Below, piece after piece: positions 34,109 through 40,948 of a stretch of DNA of 40,948 nt. Source of the stretch: SAR86 cluster bacterium (GTDB lineage Bacteria; Pseudomonadota; Gammaproteobacteria; Magnimaribacterales; TMED112); the NCBI GenBank assembly GCA_023703535.1, contig CP097967.1, positions 755,208-796,155 of the forward strand, written 5' to 3'. Position 1 is the first letter of the stretch, and the number at the start of each line of letters is the position of its first letter. Position numbers and translations under genes: made by a program. Below the pieces are notes generated by a model. The model saw only the letters and a list, made by a program, of their open reading frames with translations. It ran no database searches and was not told where the DNA came from.

Positions 34109-34702
34109 ATGTTAAACCTTACTGAACAACAGTTCAAAATTTTCGATGTAATTAAAGGACATGTCAATGATTACGGCTATCCGCCAACAAGAGCAGAAAT
34201 AGCAAAAATAATGGGTTTTAAATCGGTTAATGCTGCAGAATCACATATAAAGGCTCTTGTTAAGAAAGGTGTTTTATTAAAGGTTCCTGATTCATCAAGA
34301 GGGCTTAAATTAGTCGAAGAATATTCAGGCATTCCAATTGTGGGTAGAGTGGCGGCAGGTTCACCTATATCTGCAGTTGAAAATATTGAAAAATATATTC
34401 CTACAAATCCAATTTCGTCTCCAGTGGATTTTTTCTTGAGAGTTAAAGGCGACAGCATGAAAGATATTGGAATTATTGAAAACGATCTTGTAGGTGTAAA
34501 AAAAGCATCAACCGCAGAAAATGGCTCGGTTGTTGTTGCTAGGCTAGAGGATGAAGTTACGCTTAAAAGATTTGTACAAGAAAATGGCAAAATTAAACTT
34601 GTAGCTGAAAATAAAAATTATGATGACATTCTTATTGATCAGAATTCAGGTTTTTATCTAGAGGGAATAGCTGTAGGAGTTGTTAGAGAAGACGTCTTCT
34701 AA
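34109..34702 (+). CDS. lexA: SOS repressor LexA
   Basis: This 197-residue repressor has an N-terminal winged helix domain (MLNLTEQQFKIFDVIKGHV, PPTRAEIAKIMGF) and a C-terminal self-cleavage domain. The cleavage site Ala83-Gly84 (VAAGSP), nucleophile Ser116 (KGDSMKD) and base Lys153 (DEVTLKRF) are all present, so it should self-cleave on RecA filaments. The start is fixed by alignment to E. coli LexA (MKALTARQQ) and by the operator immediately upstream. Known sites in the window are its own and that of umuDC. It converges on a small gene with 3 nt between stops, and no terminator is seen. Confidence 0.98.
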   Translation: MLNLTEQQFKIFDVIKGHVNDYGYPPTRAEIAKIMGFKSVNAAESHIKALVKKGVLLKVPDSSRGLKLVEEYSGIPIVGRVAAGSPISAVENIEKYIPTNPISSPVDFFLRVKGDSMKDIGIIENDLVGVKKASTAENGSVVVARLEDEVTLKRFVQENGKIKLVAENKNYDDILIDQNSGFYLEGIAVGVVREDVF

Positions 34703-34705
34703 ATT

Positions 34706-34969
34706 TTAGTGCAAAACTCTGTCCTGAGTCTCTTGCTTAAAAATATTTTCAAATAAGTCTTCATCCAGATTATCTAAGTTGATGTCGGCATTTAAACTCT
34801 CAATTCCAGATTTAATCATCTCTTTTGCTACATCAAACTCCATACCGTTAAGGAGTTTTTTTACCTCTTCTGAAAATTCGATTTTTACTAGAGGTGAGTT
34901 TTTGTTATCAGATCTCCTTAGAACAATTACACCTTCAGATACTTCGACTAATTCTAAATATTTAGACAT
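34706..34969 (-). CDS. Small hypothetical protein of a conserved-looking type
   Basis: This 87-residue, acidic soluble protein has no cysteine, signal or membrane span. The N-terminal half looks like a small beta unit (YLELVEVSEGVIVLRRSD, LVKIEFSEEVKKLL) and the C-terminal half is helical (FDVAKEMIKSGIESL). I recall similar short proteins between lexA and topA in other gammaproteobacteria, but I cannot name a family with certainty. It is 43 nt downstream of topA on the same strand and ends 3 nt from lexA. Size, good coding character and placement make it probably real; the function is unknown. Confidence 0.72.
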   Translation of the reverse strand: MSKYLELVEVSEGVIVLRRSDNKNSPLVKIEFSEEVKKLLNGMEFDVAKEMIKSGIESLNADINLDNLDEDLFENIFKQETQDRVLH

Positions 34970-35012
34970 ATTTTAATAGTATGCTCTTTTAGAAATATTT
35001 AAAGTCTTTTTG

Positions 35013-37499
35013 CTAATCTCTTGGTTTTTGTTCCCAACTTGTTCCATTAAAGAAATAGAAATACTTTTTTTTCTTCCCTTTGAGTTCTGCTGATAAAAGG
35101 TGATCTCCGCTTTTTTTATTAAATCTAACGACCAGATCATCTCCATCATCATCGATTTCTGGTGCCTTAGCAAAGTGACTATATTTCTCTGGCAGTTTGT
35201 CTGTTACTGGTTTTAATTCATTAACTGTAATTGCTCTTGTTTCACGATTTTTTGGAAATTGTGAAGCTGCAAGAAATAAACCTTTTAAGCTGTCGCGAAG
35301 TAAATAAAAATCATCGCACTTTTCGCATCGCAAACTCTCAAGTTTTATTGGATCCATGAATACAGGTTTAAGTTCGCCATTTTTCATTAATTGACGAGTA
35401 GCAGTACAAGAATCACTTTGACAAGCAAAGTATTTGCCAAATCTTCCAAGCTTTAATTCCATTTTGTTATCACATTTATGGCAGTCGATAAATTCTTCGT
35501 CTTCATTTTTTGGTTTAATAAATTCGCCTTCAACTAATTTAGTGCCGCTACATATTGGAGAATTTGAACAAATCTCTAACTTTCTATTATTGTCAATTAT
35601 GTAACCATCCATTGCCGAATTGCAGACGTCACACTTAGTTTTCTTAAATATACTTTCAGCTTCTTTATCGTCACTATCAGAAAAAAGATCTTCATCAAGG
35701 AGCGATAAAGTTTTCTTGCACTGCTCTTCTCCCTCTAAAACAAATGCTTCACACCCAAGAAACTGACCACTTTGATTAGTTCTAAGCTGCATTTTTTTAT
35801 TATTTCCACAATCGCAAACCACCTGTGTATCAATAGGTTTATTTCTTTCCATGAGGTCTTCGGCTTGTTCTTTTGCTTGCTCAAATTCTTCTGAAAATTT
35901 TTCAAGCAAATTTCTCCAAACCAAGTTCCCTGATGCTATTTCGTCTAAATTTCTTTCCATATCGGCAGTAAATCCATAGTCCATAATTTGTGAAAATCCT
36001 TTGTTTAATCGATCTGAAATTAAATTTGCAATTTTTGTAGCAAATAGTCTCTTACTTACACTTTTAACATAGCCCCTATCTTGAATATTTGTAATAATTT
36101 CTTGATAAGTGGAAGGTCTTCCTATACCTCTCTTTTCAAGCTCCTTTACGAGGCTAGCTTCGGAATATCTAGATGGAGGTTTAGTAAAATGTTGTGACTT
36201 TTCAACCTCATCTATTTTCTTTGAAAGACCAATGCTTAAAGAGGATAAATCGTAATCGACATATGATGATTTTGGAGGAGGCATTACTTTATAAAAGCCA
36301 TCAAATGTAACCGAACTAAGAGAAGTTTCAAAAACTAAATCATCACATTTAGCCTTGATAGCGTTGGTTTCTATCTCTGGTTGAGGCATCTGAGAAGCAG
36401 CAAAACGCTGCCAAATTAACTTATACAATTTAACGTGATCAGCGCTCATTGTAATTTGGTCTGCCTCTAAATTAATATCTGTTGGTCTTATTGCTTCATG
36501 AGCTTCTTGGGAATTAGAGGTTTTAGCAGAAAAGTTTCTAGGCTCTGAGTAAGTGTCGCCAAATTTTTCTAAAAGATATTGTTTGCAATTGTTTTGCGAG
36601 AGAATGCTTAGATTTGGAGAGTCTGTTCTCATATATGAAATGTAACCAGCAGCATATAAATCTTGTGACAACTTCATAGTCTTTGAGAGGCTGAAACCTA
36701 ACATGGAACTTGAAGTTTGTTGAAGTGTCGAAGTAATAAAGGGCGGCTTTACAGGAATTTTACGTTTAGTTTTATCATTGTCAGTAATTTCAATTTCATT
36801 ATTAAGTAATTTTTCAGATATTTGTTTTGCTTCATCAATATTCGAAAGTTTTAGGTCTGATTTCTTTACATTTAATTTAAAAGTAATGTTTCTTTCTTCA
36901 TGTTTTACTTTTACTTCAATTTCCCAATATTCTTCTGGAGAAAAGGCTTTAATTTCCCTCTCCTTTTCAACTACAAGCTTCACTGCAACAGATTGAACTC
37001 TCCCAGCAGAAAGCTTTCCATAACTTCCAATTTTTTTCCAAAGAAAACTGGATAGGTCATATCCTACGATTCTATCTAAAATTCTTCTTGTCTTTTGTGC
37101 GTCAATAAGACCTTCATTTAAATCTGTTGGATCTTCAAAAGCTTTTTTGATTGCAGACTTTGTAATTTCATTAAATCTAACTCTTTTATAATTGTGGTTC
37201 TTGCCAAGAATTTCTTTTAAGTGCCATGCAATTGCTTCTCCCTCTCTATCCAAGTCAGTAGCCAAAAACACTTCATCTATTCCTTTAGCAGATTTTTTTA
37301 AATCTTGAACGACTTTTGTTTTCTTTGGATCAATTTCGTATGAAACAGACCAGTCTTTTGGATCAATAGCTTTTTTTCCGCTTGTTAATCTTCGAACATG
37401 GCCAACGCTGGATTTAACCAAATATTCAGAGCCAAGGTATTTTCCTATTGTTTTTGCTTTTGAAGGTGATTCAACAATTACTAAAGATTTATTTGCCAT
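35013..37499 (-). CDS. topA: DNA topoisomerase I
   Basis: This 828-residue type IA topoisomerase relaxes negative supercoils. The Toprim domain has SKAKTIGKYLG at the start and acidic residues Asp82, Asp84 and Glu86 in TDLDREGEA. The catalytic tyrosine is Tyr289 in GYISYMRTDSPNLS. The C-terminal region has several Cys4 zinc ribbons, including CDVCNSAMDG, CHKCDNKMELKLGRFGKYFAC and a final CEKCDDFYLL. The length is a little below E. coli (865). It overlaps the upstream pyrD by 11 nt. The cysteine pairs are retained. Confidence 0.98.
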   Translation of the reverse strand: MANKSLVIVESPSKAKTIGKYLGSEYLVKSSVGHVRRLTSGKKAIDPKDWSVSYEIDPKKTKVVQDLKKSAKGIDEVFLATDLDREGEAIAWHLKEILGKNHNYKRVRFNEITKSAIKKAFEDPTDLNEGLIDAQKTRRILDRIVGYDLSSFLWKKIGSYGKLSAGRVQSVAVKLVVEKEREIKAFSPEEYWEIEVKVKHEERNITFKLNVKKSDLKLSNIDEAKQISEKLLNNEIEITDNDKTKRKIPVKPPFITSTLQQTSSSMLGFSLSKTMKLSQDLYAAGYISYMRTDSPNLSILSQNNCKQYLLEKFGDTYSEPRNFSAKTSNSQEAHEAIRPTDINLEADQITMSADHVKLYKLIWQRFAASQMPQPEIETNAIKAKCDDLVFETSLSSVTFDGFYKVMPPPKSSYVDYDLSSLSIGLSKKIDEVEKSQHFTKPPSRYSEASLVKELEKRGIGRPSTYQEIITNIQDRGYVKSVSKRLFATKIANLISDRLNKGFSQIMDYGFTADMERNLDEIASGNLVWRNLLEKFSEEFEQAKEQAEDLMERNKPIDTQVVCDCGNNKKMQLRTNQSGQFLGCEAFVLEGEEQCKKTLSLLDEDLFSDSDDKEAESIFKKTKCDVCNSAMDGYIIDNNRKLEICSNSPICSGTKLVEGEFIKPKNEDEEFIDCHKCDNKMELKLGRFGKYFACQSDSCTATRQLMKNGELKPVFMDPIKLESLRCEKCDDFYLLRDSLKGLFLAASQFPKNRETRAITVNELKPVTDKLPEKYSHFAKAPEIDDDGDDLVVRFNKKSGDHLLSAELKGKKKKYFYFFNGTSWEQKPRD

Positions 37500-38475
37500 T
37501 ATTTAAAATTCTTTTAACGATATTAGGGCCTTCATAGATAAGTCCAGTGTAAAGTTGAACTAAATCTGCGCCCAGTTCAATTTTTTCGTTATAAGAATCT
37601 ACATCAAAAACACCACCAACTGCAACAATAATTTTTTTTGGTTCAATTTTGCTCTTAACTAACTTAAGTAATTCATTAGATTTATTTTTTAATGGTTTGC
37701 CAGATATACCTCCTGGCTTTTGTGATACTCCTAAGGCGGATTTTAATTGGTTATCATCGGATGTATTTGAAGCAATTACTCCATCAATATCCATTGAATT
37801 TACCAAATTAATTACTGCTTCTGTTTTAGATATTTTTTCATCTGGAGATAGTTTTAAAAATATTTTTCCTGAGTAATTTATGTTTTCTTTTTCTATTAAA
37901 ATGCATTCAATAATTTCTTTTAAATTTTCAATGTTATGTAAATCTCTTAGATCTGGTGTATTTGGAGAAGAAATATTTAATACTATGTAATCTACATAAT
38001 CTGCGAGCTCATTGAAACAATAAGAGTAATCTTCTTTTCTTTTGTTTGATTCAGTATTCTTATTCGGACCAATATTTGCACCAATAACAATATCTTTCCT
38101 TTTTAATGCTTGAAGTTTCTTTTTAACATAGGTTGCACCTTCATTATTAAAACCCAAGCTGTTTAAAAGAGATTCTTCTTTTTCGATTCTAAATAATCTT
38201 GGTTTTTTATTTCCAAATTGTTTTTTTGGAGTAACTGTTCCAATCTCAATAAAGCCAAATCCCAAATTAGACATTTCTTCTATAAGCTCGCCATTTTTAT
38301 CAAGGCCTGCAGCTAGGCCTAGTCTATTCCTTACCTCTAATCCTTTAATATTCTTTTTTGGTTCGTTGCTTCTTTCTTTGTAAGCCCAAGAAAAGAGTTT
38401 TAGATAAATATGGGAAATTTTTTGCGCAAATTCTGGTGGAAATAAAAATATTATTTTTCTAAGATTCTTATAAAT
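37489..38475 (-). CDS. pyrD: Dihydroorotate dehydrogenase (class 2) with apparent AUU start
   Basis: This membrane-associated FMN enzyme oxidises dihydroorotate with quinone in pyrimidine synthesis. The first in-frame ATG (38274) lies after the FMN-binding segment, so the gene must start earlier. Upstream codons read NRLGLAAGLDKNGELIEEM, a clear match to E. coli NPLGLAAGLDKDGE, preceded by a membrane-binding N-terminus (RKIIFLFPPEFAQKI). The frame is open back to a stop at 38490-38488, but no ATG, GTG, TTG or CTG occurs in it. The ATT at 38475 aligns with the E. coli start (IYKNLRKIIF against MYYPFVRKALF) and gives 328 residues (E. coli 336). Later signatures are IEIGTVTPKKQFGNKKPRLFR, NISSPNTPDLR and VGGVFD. 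It overlaps galU by 8 nt and topA by 11 nt. Confidence 0.9.
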   Translation of the reverse strand: MYKNLRKIIFLFPPEFAQKISHIYLKLFSWAYKERSNEPKKNIKGLEVRNRLGLAAGLDKNGELIEEMSNLGFGFIEIGTVTPKKQFGNKKPRLFRIEKEESLLNSLGFNNEGATYVKKKLQALKRKDIVIGANIGPNKNTESNKRKEDYSYCFNELADYVDYIVLNISSPNTPDLRDLHNIENLKEIIECILIEKENINYSGKIFLKLSPDEKISKTEAVINLVNSMDIDGVIASNTSDDNQLKSALGVSQKPGGISGKPLKNKSNELLKLVKSKIEPKKIIVAVGGVFDVDSYNEKIELGADLVQLYTGLIYEGPNIVKRILNNGK

Positions 38476-39337
38476 TTTTCTTACCTTTTAAATATTCACT
38501 AAATTCATCTTTCAGAGTGTTATCTTTAAGACCAAATTCTAAATTAGCTTTTAAGTATCCAATCTTACTTCCACAGTCGAATCTTTTACCATCAAATTCA
38601 TAACCTACAAAATTCTCTATGTCTTTTTGGATAGCATCAGTTATTTGAATTTCATTATTTTTTCCTGGATTTTCGTTGTCAATGAATTTAAAAATTGAGT
38701 CTTTAAAAATGTATCTTCCAACTACCGCTAAATTTGAAGGAGCATCATTATAGTTTGGTTTTTCAACAATATCGCTTAAAAAATTGACTTTTTCTTCGCT
38801 TTTCTCGACTGCAACTACTCCAAATTTGGAAATATCCTCACCATCAATTTTTTCTAGACCAATTACCTGTTTATCGTACTTTTCATTAACACTTATCATT
38901 TGTTGCATCACGTTTTCCCCTTCAACCATCATTAAATCATCTGCAAGAATTACCGCAAAATGCTCTCCCTTTTGAATGATGTGTTGTGCGCATCCAATTG
39001 CATGCCCCAAGCCTTTTGGTTCATCTTGTCTTATATACGTAAATTTTGTTTCTGTACCACCTATTTTTTCAATAGATTTAGCTAGTTCTAACTTTTTATC
39101 GTTGATTAATTTTTCATGCAACTCTTTATTTTGGTCGAAATGATCTTCTATAGCTCTTTTAGCATGATGTGTTATAAATATGAATTCTCTTATTCCGGCT
39201 TCATAAGCTTCCTCAACTGCATATTGAACAATTGGTTTATCGACTATTGGAAGCATTTCTTTTGGTGTGGCTTTGGTGGCTGGCAAAAATCTTGTCCCAA
39301 ACCCCGCTACTGGAAAAACTGCTTTTTTAACACTCAT
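38468..39337 (-). CDS. galU: UTP-glucose-1-phosphate uridylyltransferase
   Basis: This 289-residue nucleotidyltransferase makes UDP-glucose for envelope polysaccharides and glycolipids. The nucleotide-binding start FPVAGFGTRFLPATKATPKEM is diagnostic, followed by PIVQYAVEEAYEAGI, RQDEPKGLGHAIGCA and VILADDLMM. The C-terminal FDCGSKIGYLKANLEFGL matches GalU. The length is normal. It starts the galU-pyrD-topA run on the minus strand, and its final codons overlap the proposed AUU start of pyrD, so ribosomes finishing galU could re-initiate there. It lies 29 nt from the upstream nadK stop. Confidence 0.97.
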   Translation of the reverse strand: MSVKKAVFPVAGFGTRFLPATKATPKEMLPIVDKPIVQYAVEEAYEAGIREFIFITHHAKRAIEDHFDQNKELHEKLINDKKLELAKSIEKIGGTETKFTYIRQDEPKGLGHAIGCAQHIIQKGEHFAVILADDLMMVEGENVMQQMISVNEKYDKQVIGLEKIDGEDISKFGVVAVEKSEEKVNFLSDIVEKPNYNDAPSNLAVVGRYIFKDSIFKFIDNENPGKNNEIQITDAIQKDIENFVGYEFDGKRFDCGSKIGYLKANLEFGLKDNTLKDEFSEYLKGKKNL

Positions 39338-39366
39338 TATTCTGTGAATTATACAAGATAAAGGGA

Positions 39367-40203
39367 CTATTTCCCCTCTTGGGAAATGCTCCAGTTTAAT
39401 TTTCCTCTACATGCTTCAAAAAAGTCATGTTCTTTCGGATGTATTAATTTAAATTGGCTTTGAGATTTGTGGGCATAGAAAATTCTACTATCTCCTTTTA
39501 ATGGTATTTCCTCATTTCCATCTAAAATAATAAAACATTCTGTATCTTCAGGATTCTCAACTACTTCTACAGAAATTTTTGAATCGCTAGGAATTATAAG
39601 TGGCCTTGCTGAAAGAGATAAGGGATTTAGAGATGTTATTACGAATGCCTCTAATAAAGGAGTAAGTATTGGACCCCCTGCTGAAAGAGAATACGCAGTT
39701 GATCCTGTTGCAGTAGAGATAATTAAACCGTCAGCTCTTTTGTTATAAACAAAATTCTGATCTATTTTCACTTCAAATTCGATGAGTTTATAACTTTTTT
39801 GAGTGTGAAGAACTATTTCATTGAAAGCACTAAAGCTTTTACCTTCATATTCACATTCTAAAAATTCTCTTTGCTCTATTTGACACTCCCCCTTAAGAAC
39901 CTCTATTAAAGCACTATCTACATCTCCATATTCTAGATCAGCCATAAATCCAACTTTGCCAAGGTTGATTCCTAGGAAAGGTATTTGCAGATTGTTGAAG
40001 CTCTTTGCAGCTGAGAGCATAGAACCATCACCACCAACTACCAAAATAAGATCAAAACTTTTTTCATCTTTAAGTTTGCTTCCAGGTAAAAAAGTTTCAA
40101 AACTTACATCATTCTTCGAGAGAATGGTTTGTATTTTTGTTAGTGCTTCTTTTGATTTATTTATATCATAAGCAGCAATTAAAACTTTTTTATATTTGTA
40201 CAT
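39367..40203 (-). CDS. nadK: NAD kinase
   Basis: This 278-residue enzyme phosphorylates NAD+ to NADP+ with ATP in the cytoplasm. The GGDGS motif at residues 57-61 (VVGGDGSMLSAAKSF) and the second signature ADGLIISTATGSTAYSLSAGGP are intact, as is FLGINLGKVGFMADL. The length is slightly short of E. coli (292). The first base of its ATG is also the first base of the TTG start proposed for the divergent sirtuin, so each gene's promoter must lie inside the other's coding sequence. Downstream is galU after 29 nt. Confidence 0.97.
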   Translation of the reverse strand: MYKYKKVLIAAYDINKSKEALTKIQTILSKNDVSFETFLPGSKLKDEKSFDLILVVGGDGSMLSAAKSFNNLQIPFLGINLGKVGFMADLEYGDVDSALIEVLKGECQIEQREFLECEYEGKSFSAFNEIVLHTQKSYKLIEFEVKIDQNFVYNKRADGLIISTATGSTAYSLSAGGPILTPLLEAFVITSLNPLSLSARPLIIPSDSKISVEVVENPEDTECFIILDGNEEIPLKGDSRIFYAHKSQSQFKLIHPKEHDFFEACRGKLNWSISQEGK

Positions 40204-40946
40204 TGAAACAAGATTTTACTGAATTAAAAAAAATACTACAAAAAAATAGCAAATTTACTTTCCTTTCTGGCGCTGGGCTCAGCACTTCATCTGGTCTACC
40301 TGACTTTAGATCTGATCCTGATGGTTTCTGGAAAAAAAATACTCCAGTAACTTTTCAAGAATTCCAGAAAAGTGAAATGAGTAGAATTAAGTCTTGGACA
40401 AATAACTTTGAAATACTCAATAAAATAAGAAGTAGCTCTCCTTCTAATATGCATAATTTCATTAATAAAATACTCAGCAGAAGACCTGAGAACATACATA
40501 TTGCTCAAAATATAGATGGACTTCATAGATCTCACAAATTTAAAGATCAAATAGTTGAAATACATGGTTCTGTTCACACTTCTTCATGCCTTTCCTGTAA
40601 TAAGCAATATGAAACGCTGAAATTTTATGAGGAAAATATCTTAAAACAGCAAAACTCTAACTGTAATAGCTGTAAAGACGGCCTCGTTAAAGTGGATACA
40701 ATATCTTTCGGACAAGCCTTATCTCAAATATCTTTAAAAAAAGCTCAAGAAGCTTCAGAAAACTGTGATTTTTTCATTGCTATAGGAACTTCACTGAAAG
40801 TATCTCCAGCAAATCAGTTTCCCAATATAGCATTACAAAATAATGCAAAACTTATTATTCTTAACAAGGAGGAAACTTCATTTGATAGAAGAGCTCTACT
40901 AGTAATTAATGAAGATTTAGAGGAAATTCATGAGCAAATTAACTGA
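40203..40946 (+). CDS. Sir2-family NAD-dependent protein deacylase (sirtuin)
   Basis: This 247-residue sirtuin removes acyl groups from lysines using NAD+. The motifs are complete: GAGLSTSSGLPDFRS from residue 23 (NAD binding), QNIDGLH at 102-108, catalytic His121 in EIHGSVH, a Cys4 zinc site (Cys129, Cys132, Cys154, Cys157) and GTSLKVSPA (195-203). No ATG occurs before the core; the TTG at 40203 gives a natural N-terminus 20 residues before the glycine motif and does not run into nadK, whereas an earlier TTG (40137) would overlap it. Whether it prefers acetyl, succinyl or other acyl groups is unclear; I did not see a decisive acyl-selectivity motif. The end overlaps a following start codon. 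Confidence 0.93.
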   Translation: MKQDFTELKKILQKNSKFTFLSGAGLSTSSGLPDFRSDPDGFWKKNTPVTFQEFQKSEMSRIKSWTNNFEILNKIRSSSPSNMHNFINKILSRRPENIHIAQNIDGLHRSHKFKDQIVEIHGSVHTSSCLSCNKQYETLKFYEENILKQQNSNCNSCKDGLVKVDTISFGQALSQISLKKAQEASENCDFFIAIGTSLKVSPANQFPNIALQNNAKLIILNKEETSFDRRALLVINEDLEEIHEQIN

Positions 40947-40948
40947 GG
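40930..40948 (+). CDS. Possible start of a further gene (cut by window end)
   Basis: An ATG at 40930 lies within the last codons of the sirtuin and opens a frame (MSKLTE) that runs off the window. Overlapping starts of this kind are common in this sequence, but six codons are too few to identify the product. Confidence 0.3.

Noticed and set aside
39363-39387. Hairpins at the nadK 3' end (ATTTCCC-CTCTT-GGGAAAT and an overlapping GGGA/TCCC stem)
   Set aside because: The 7-bp stem is perfect but lies over the nadK stop and last codons and is not followed by a T-run on the minus strand; the alternative stem before TTTATC is short. It is not convincing as a terminator.
1-40948. CRISPR arrays, insertion sequences, prophage or integrase genes
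   Set aside because: No regularly spaced repeats, transposase-like genes or terminal inverted repeats were seen; the only long repeat is the thrH tandem duplication.

Overview
The window is a compact, AT-rich (roughly two-thirds A+T by eye) stretch of a bacterial chromosome. The gene families and orders are gammaproteobacterial: kbl-tdh, fimV-like/truA/accD/dedD-like/cvpA/purF, lexA near topA, umuDC, lpxH and acnB. Intergenic space is almost absent and many neighbours overlap by 1-14 nt. Together this suggests a streamlined marine gammaproteobacterium of the SAR86 type. That placement is inference from composition and gene order; no marker phylogeny was run.

Layout. 1-0.9 kb: 3' part of a serine beta-lactamase-like hydrolase. 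0.9-3.1 kb: threonine-to-glycine catabolism (kbl-tdh), divergent from pyk and a pdxH-like gene. 5.15-10.1 kb: tRNA-Ser(GCU), a lipoprotein-type carboxylesterase, alaS and a gamma-carbonic-anhydrase-like protein. 10.1-16.4 kb: a Nudix hydrolase converging on uvrB-purL. 16.46-18.15 kb: tRNA-Asn(GUU), then a 510-residue protein I do not recognise. 18.2-20.6 kb: lpxH, then LexA-box-controlled umuDC. 20.6-23.7 kb: a DUF1289-type protein and acnB. 23.7-34.07 kb: twelve minus-strand genes with no gap above 10 nt (5'-nucleotidase, thrH, queH, prpC, prpD, aroC, fimV-like, truA, accD, dedD-like, cvpA, purF). 34.1-39.3 kb: lexA, a small conserved-looking protein, and the galU-pyrD-topA run. 39.4-40.9 kb: nadK and a sirtuin arranged head-to-head with overlapping start codons, then the first codons of another gene.

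Most genes are housekeeping: purine synthesis (purL, purF), pyrimidine synthesis (pyrD), fatty acid synthesis (accD), aromatic synthesis (aroC), translation (alaS, truA, queH, tRNAs), DNA topology and repair (topA, uvrB, lexA, umuDC), propionate/TCA chemistry (prpC, prpD, acnB), and NAD chemistry (nadK, sirtuin).

I did not find an obvious new multi-gene defence or biosynthetic system. The unusual signals lie inside familiar genes. The UmuD homologue has lost both catalytic residues and the cleavage-site cysteine, while LexA in the same window keeps all of its own. pyrD has no ATG, GTG, TTG or CTG before its FMN-binding core, and its best-supported start is AUU. thrH carries a perfect in-frame 204-bp tandem duplication. 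Tdh has lost all four structural-zinc cysteines. The lexA operator and -10 box abut the start codon, implying a leaderless message.
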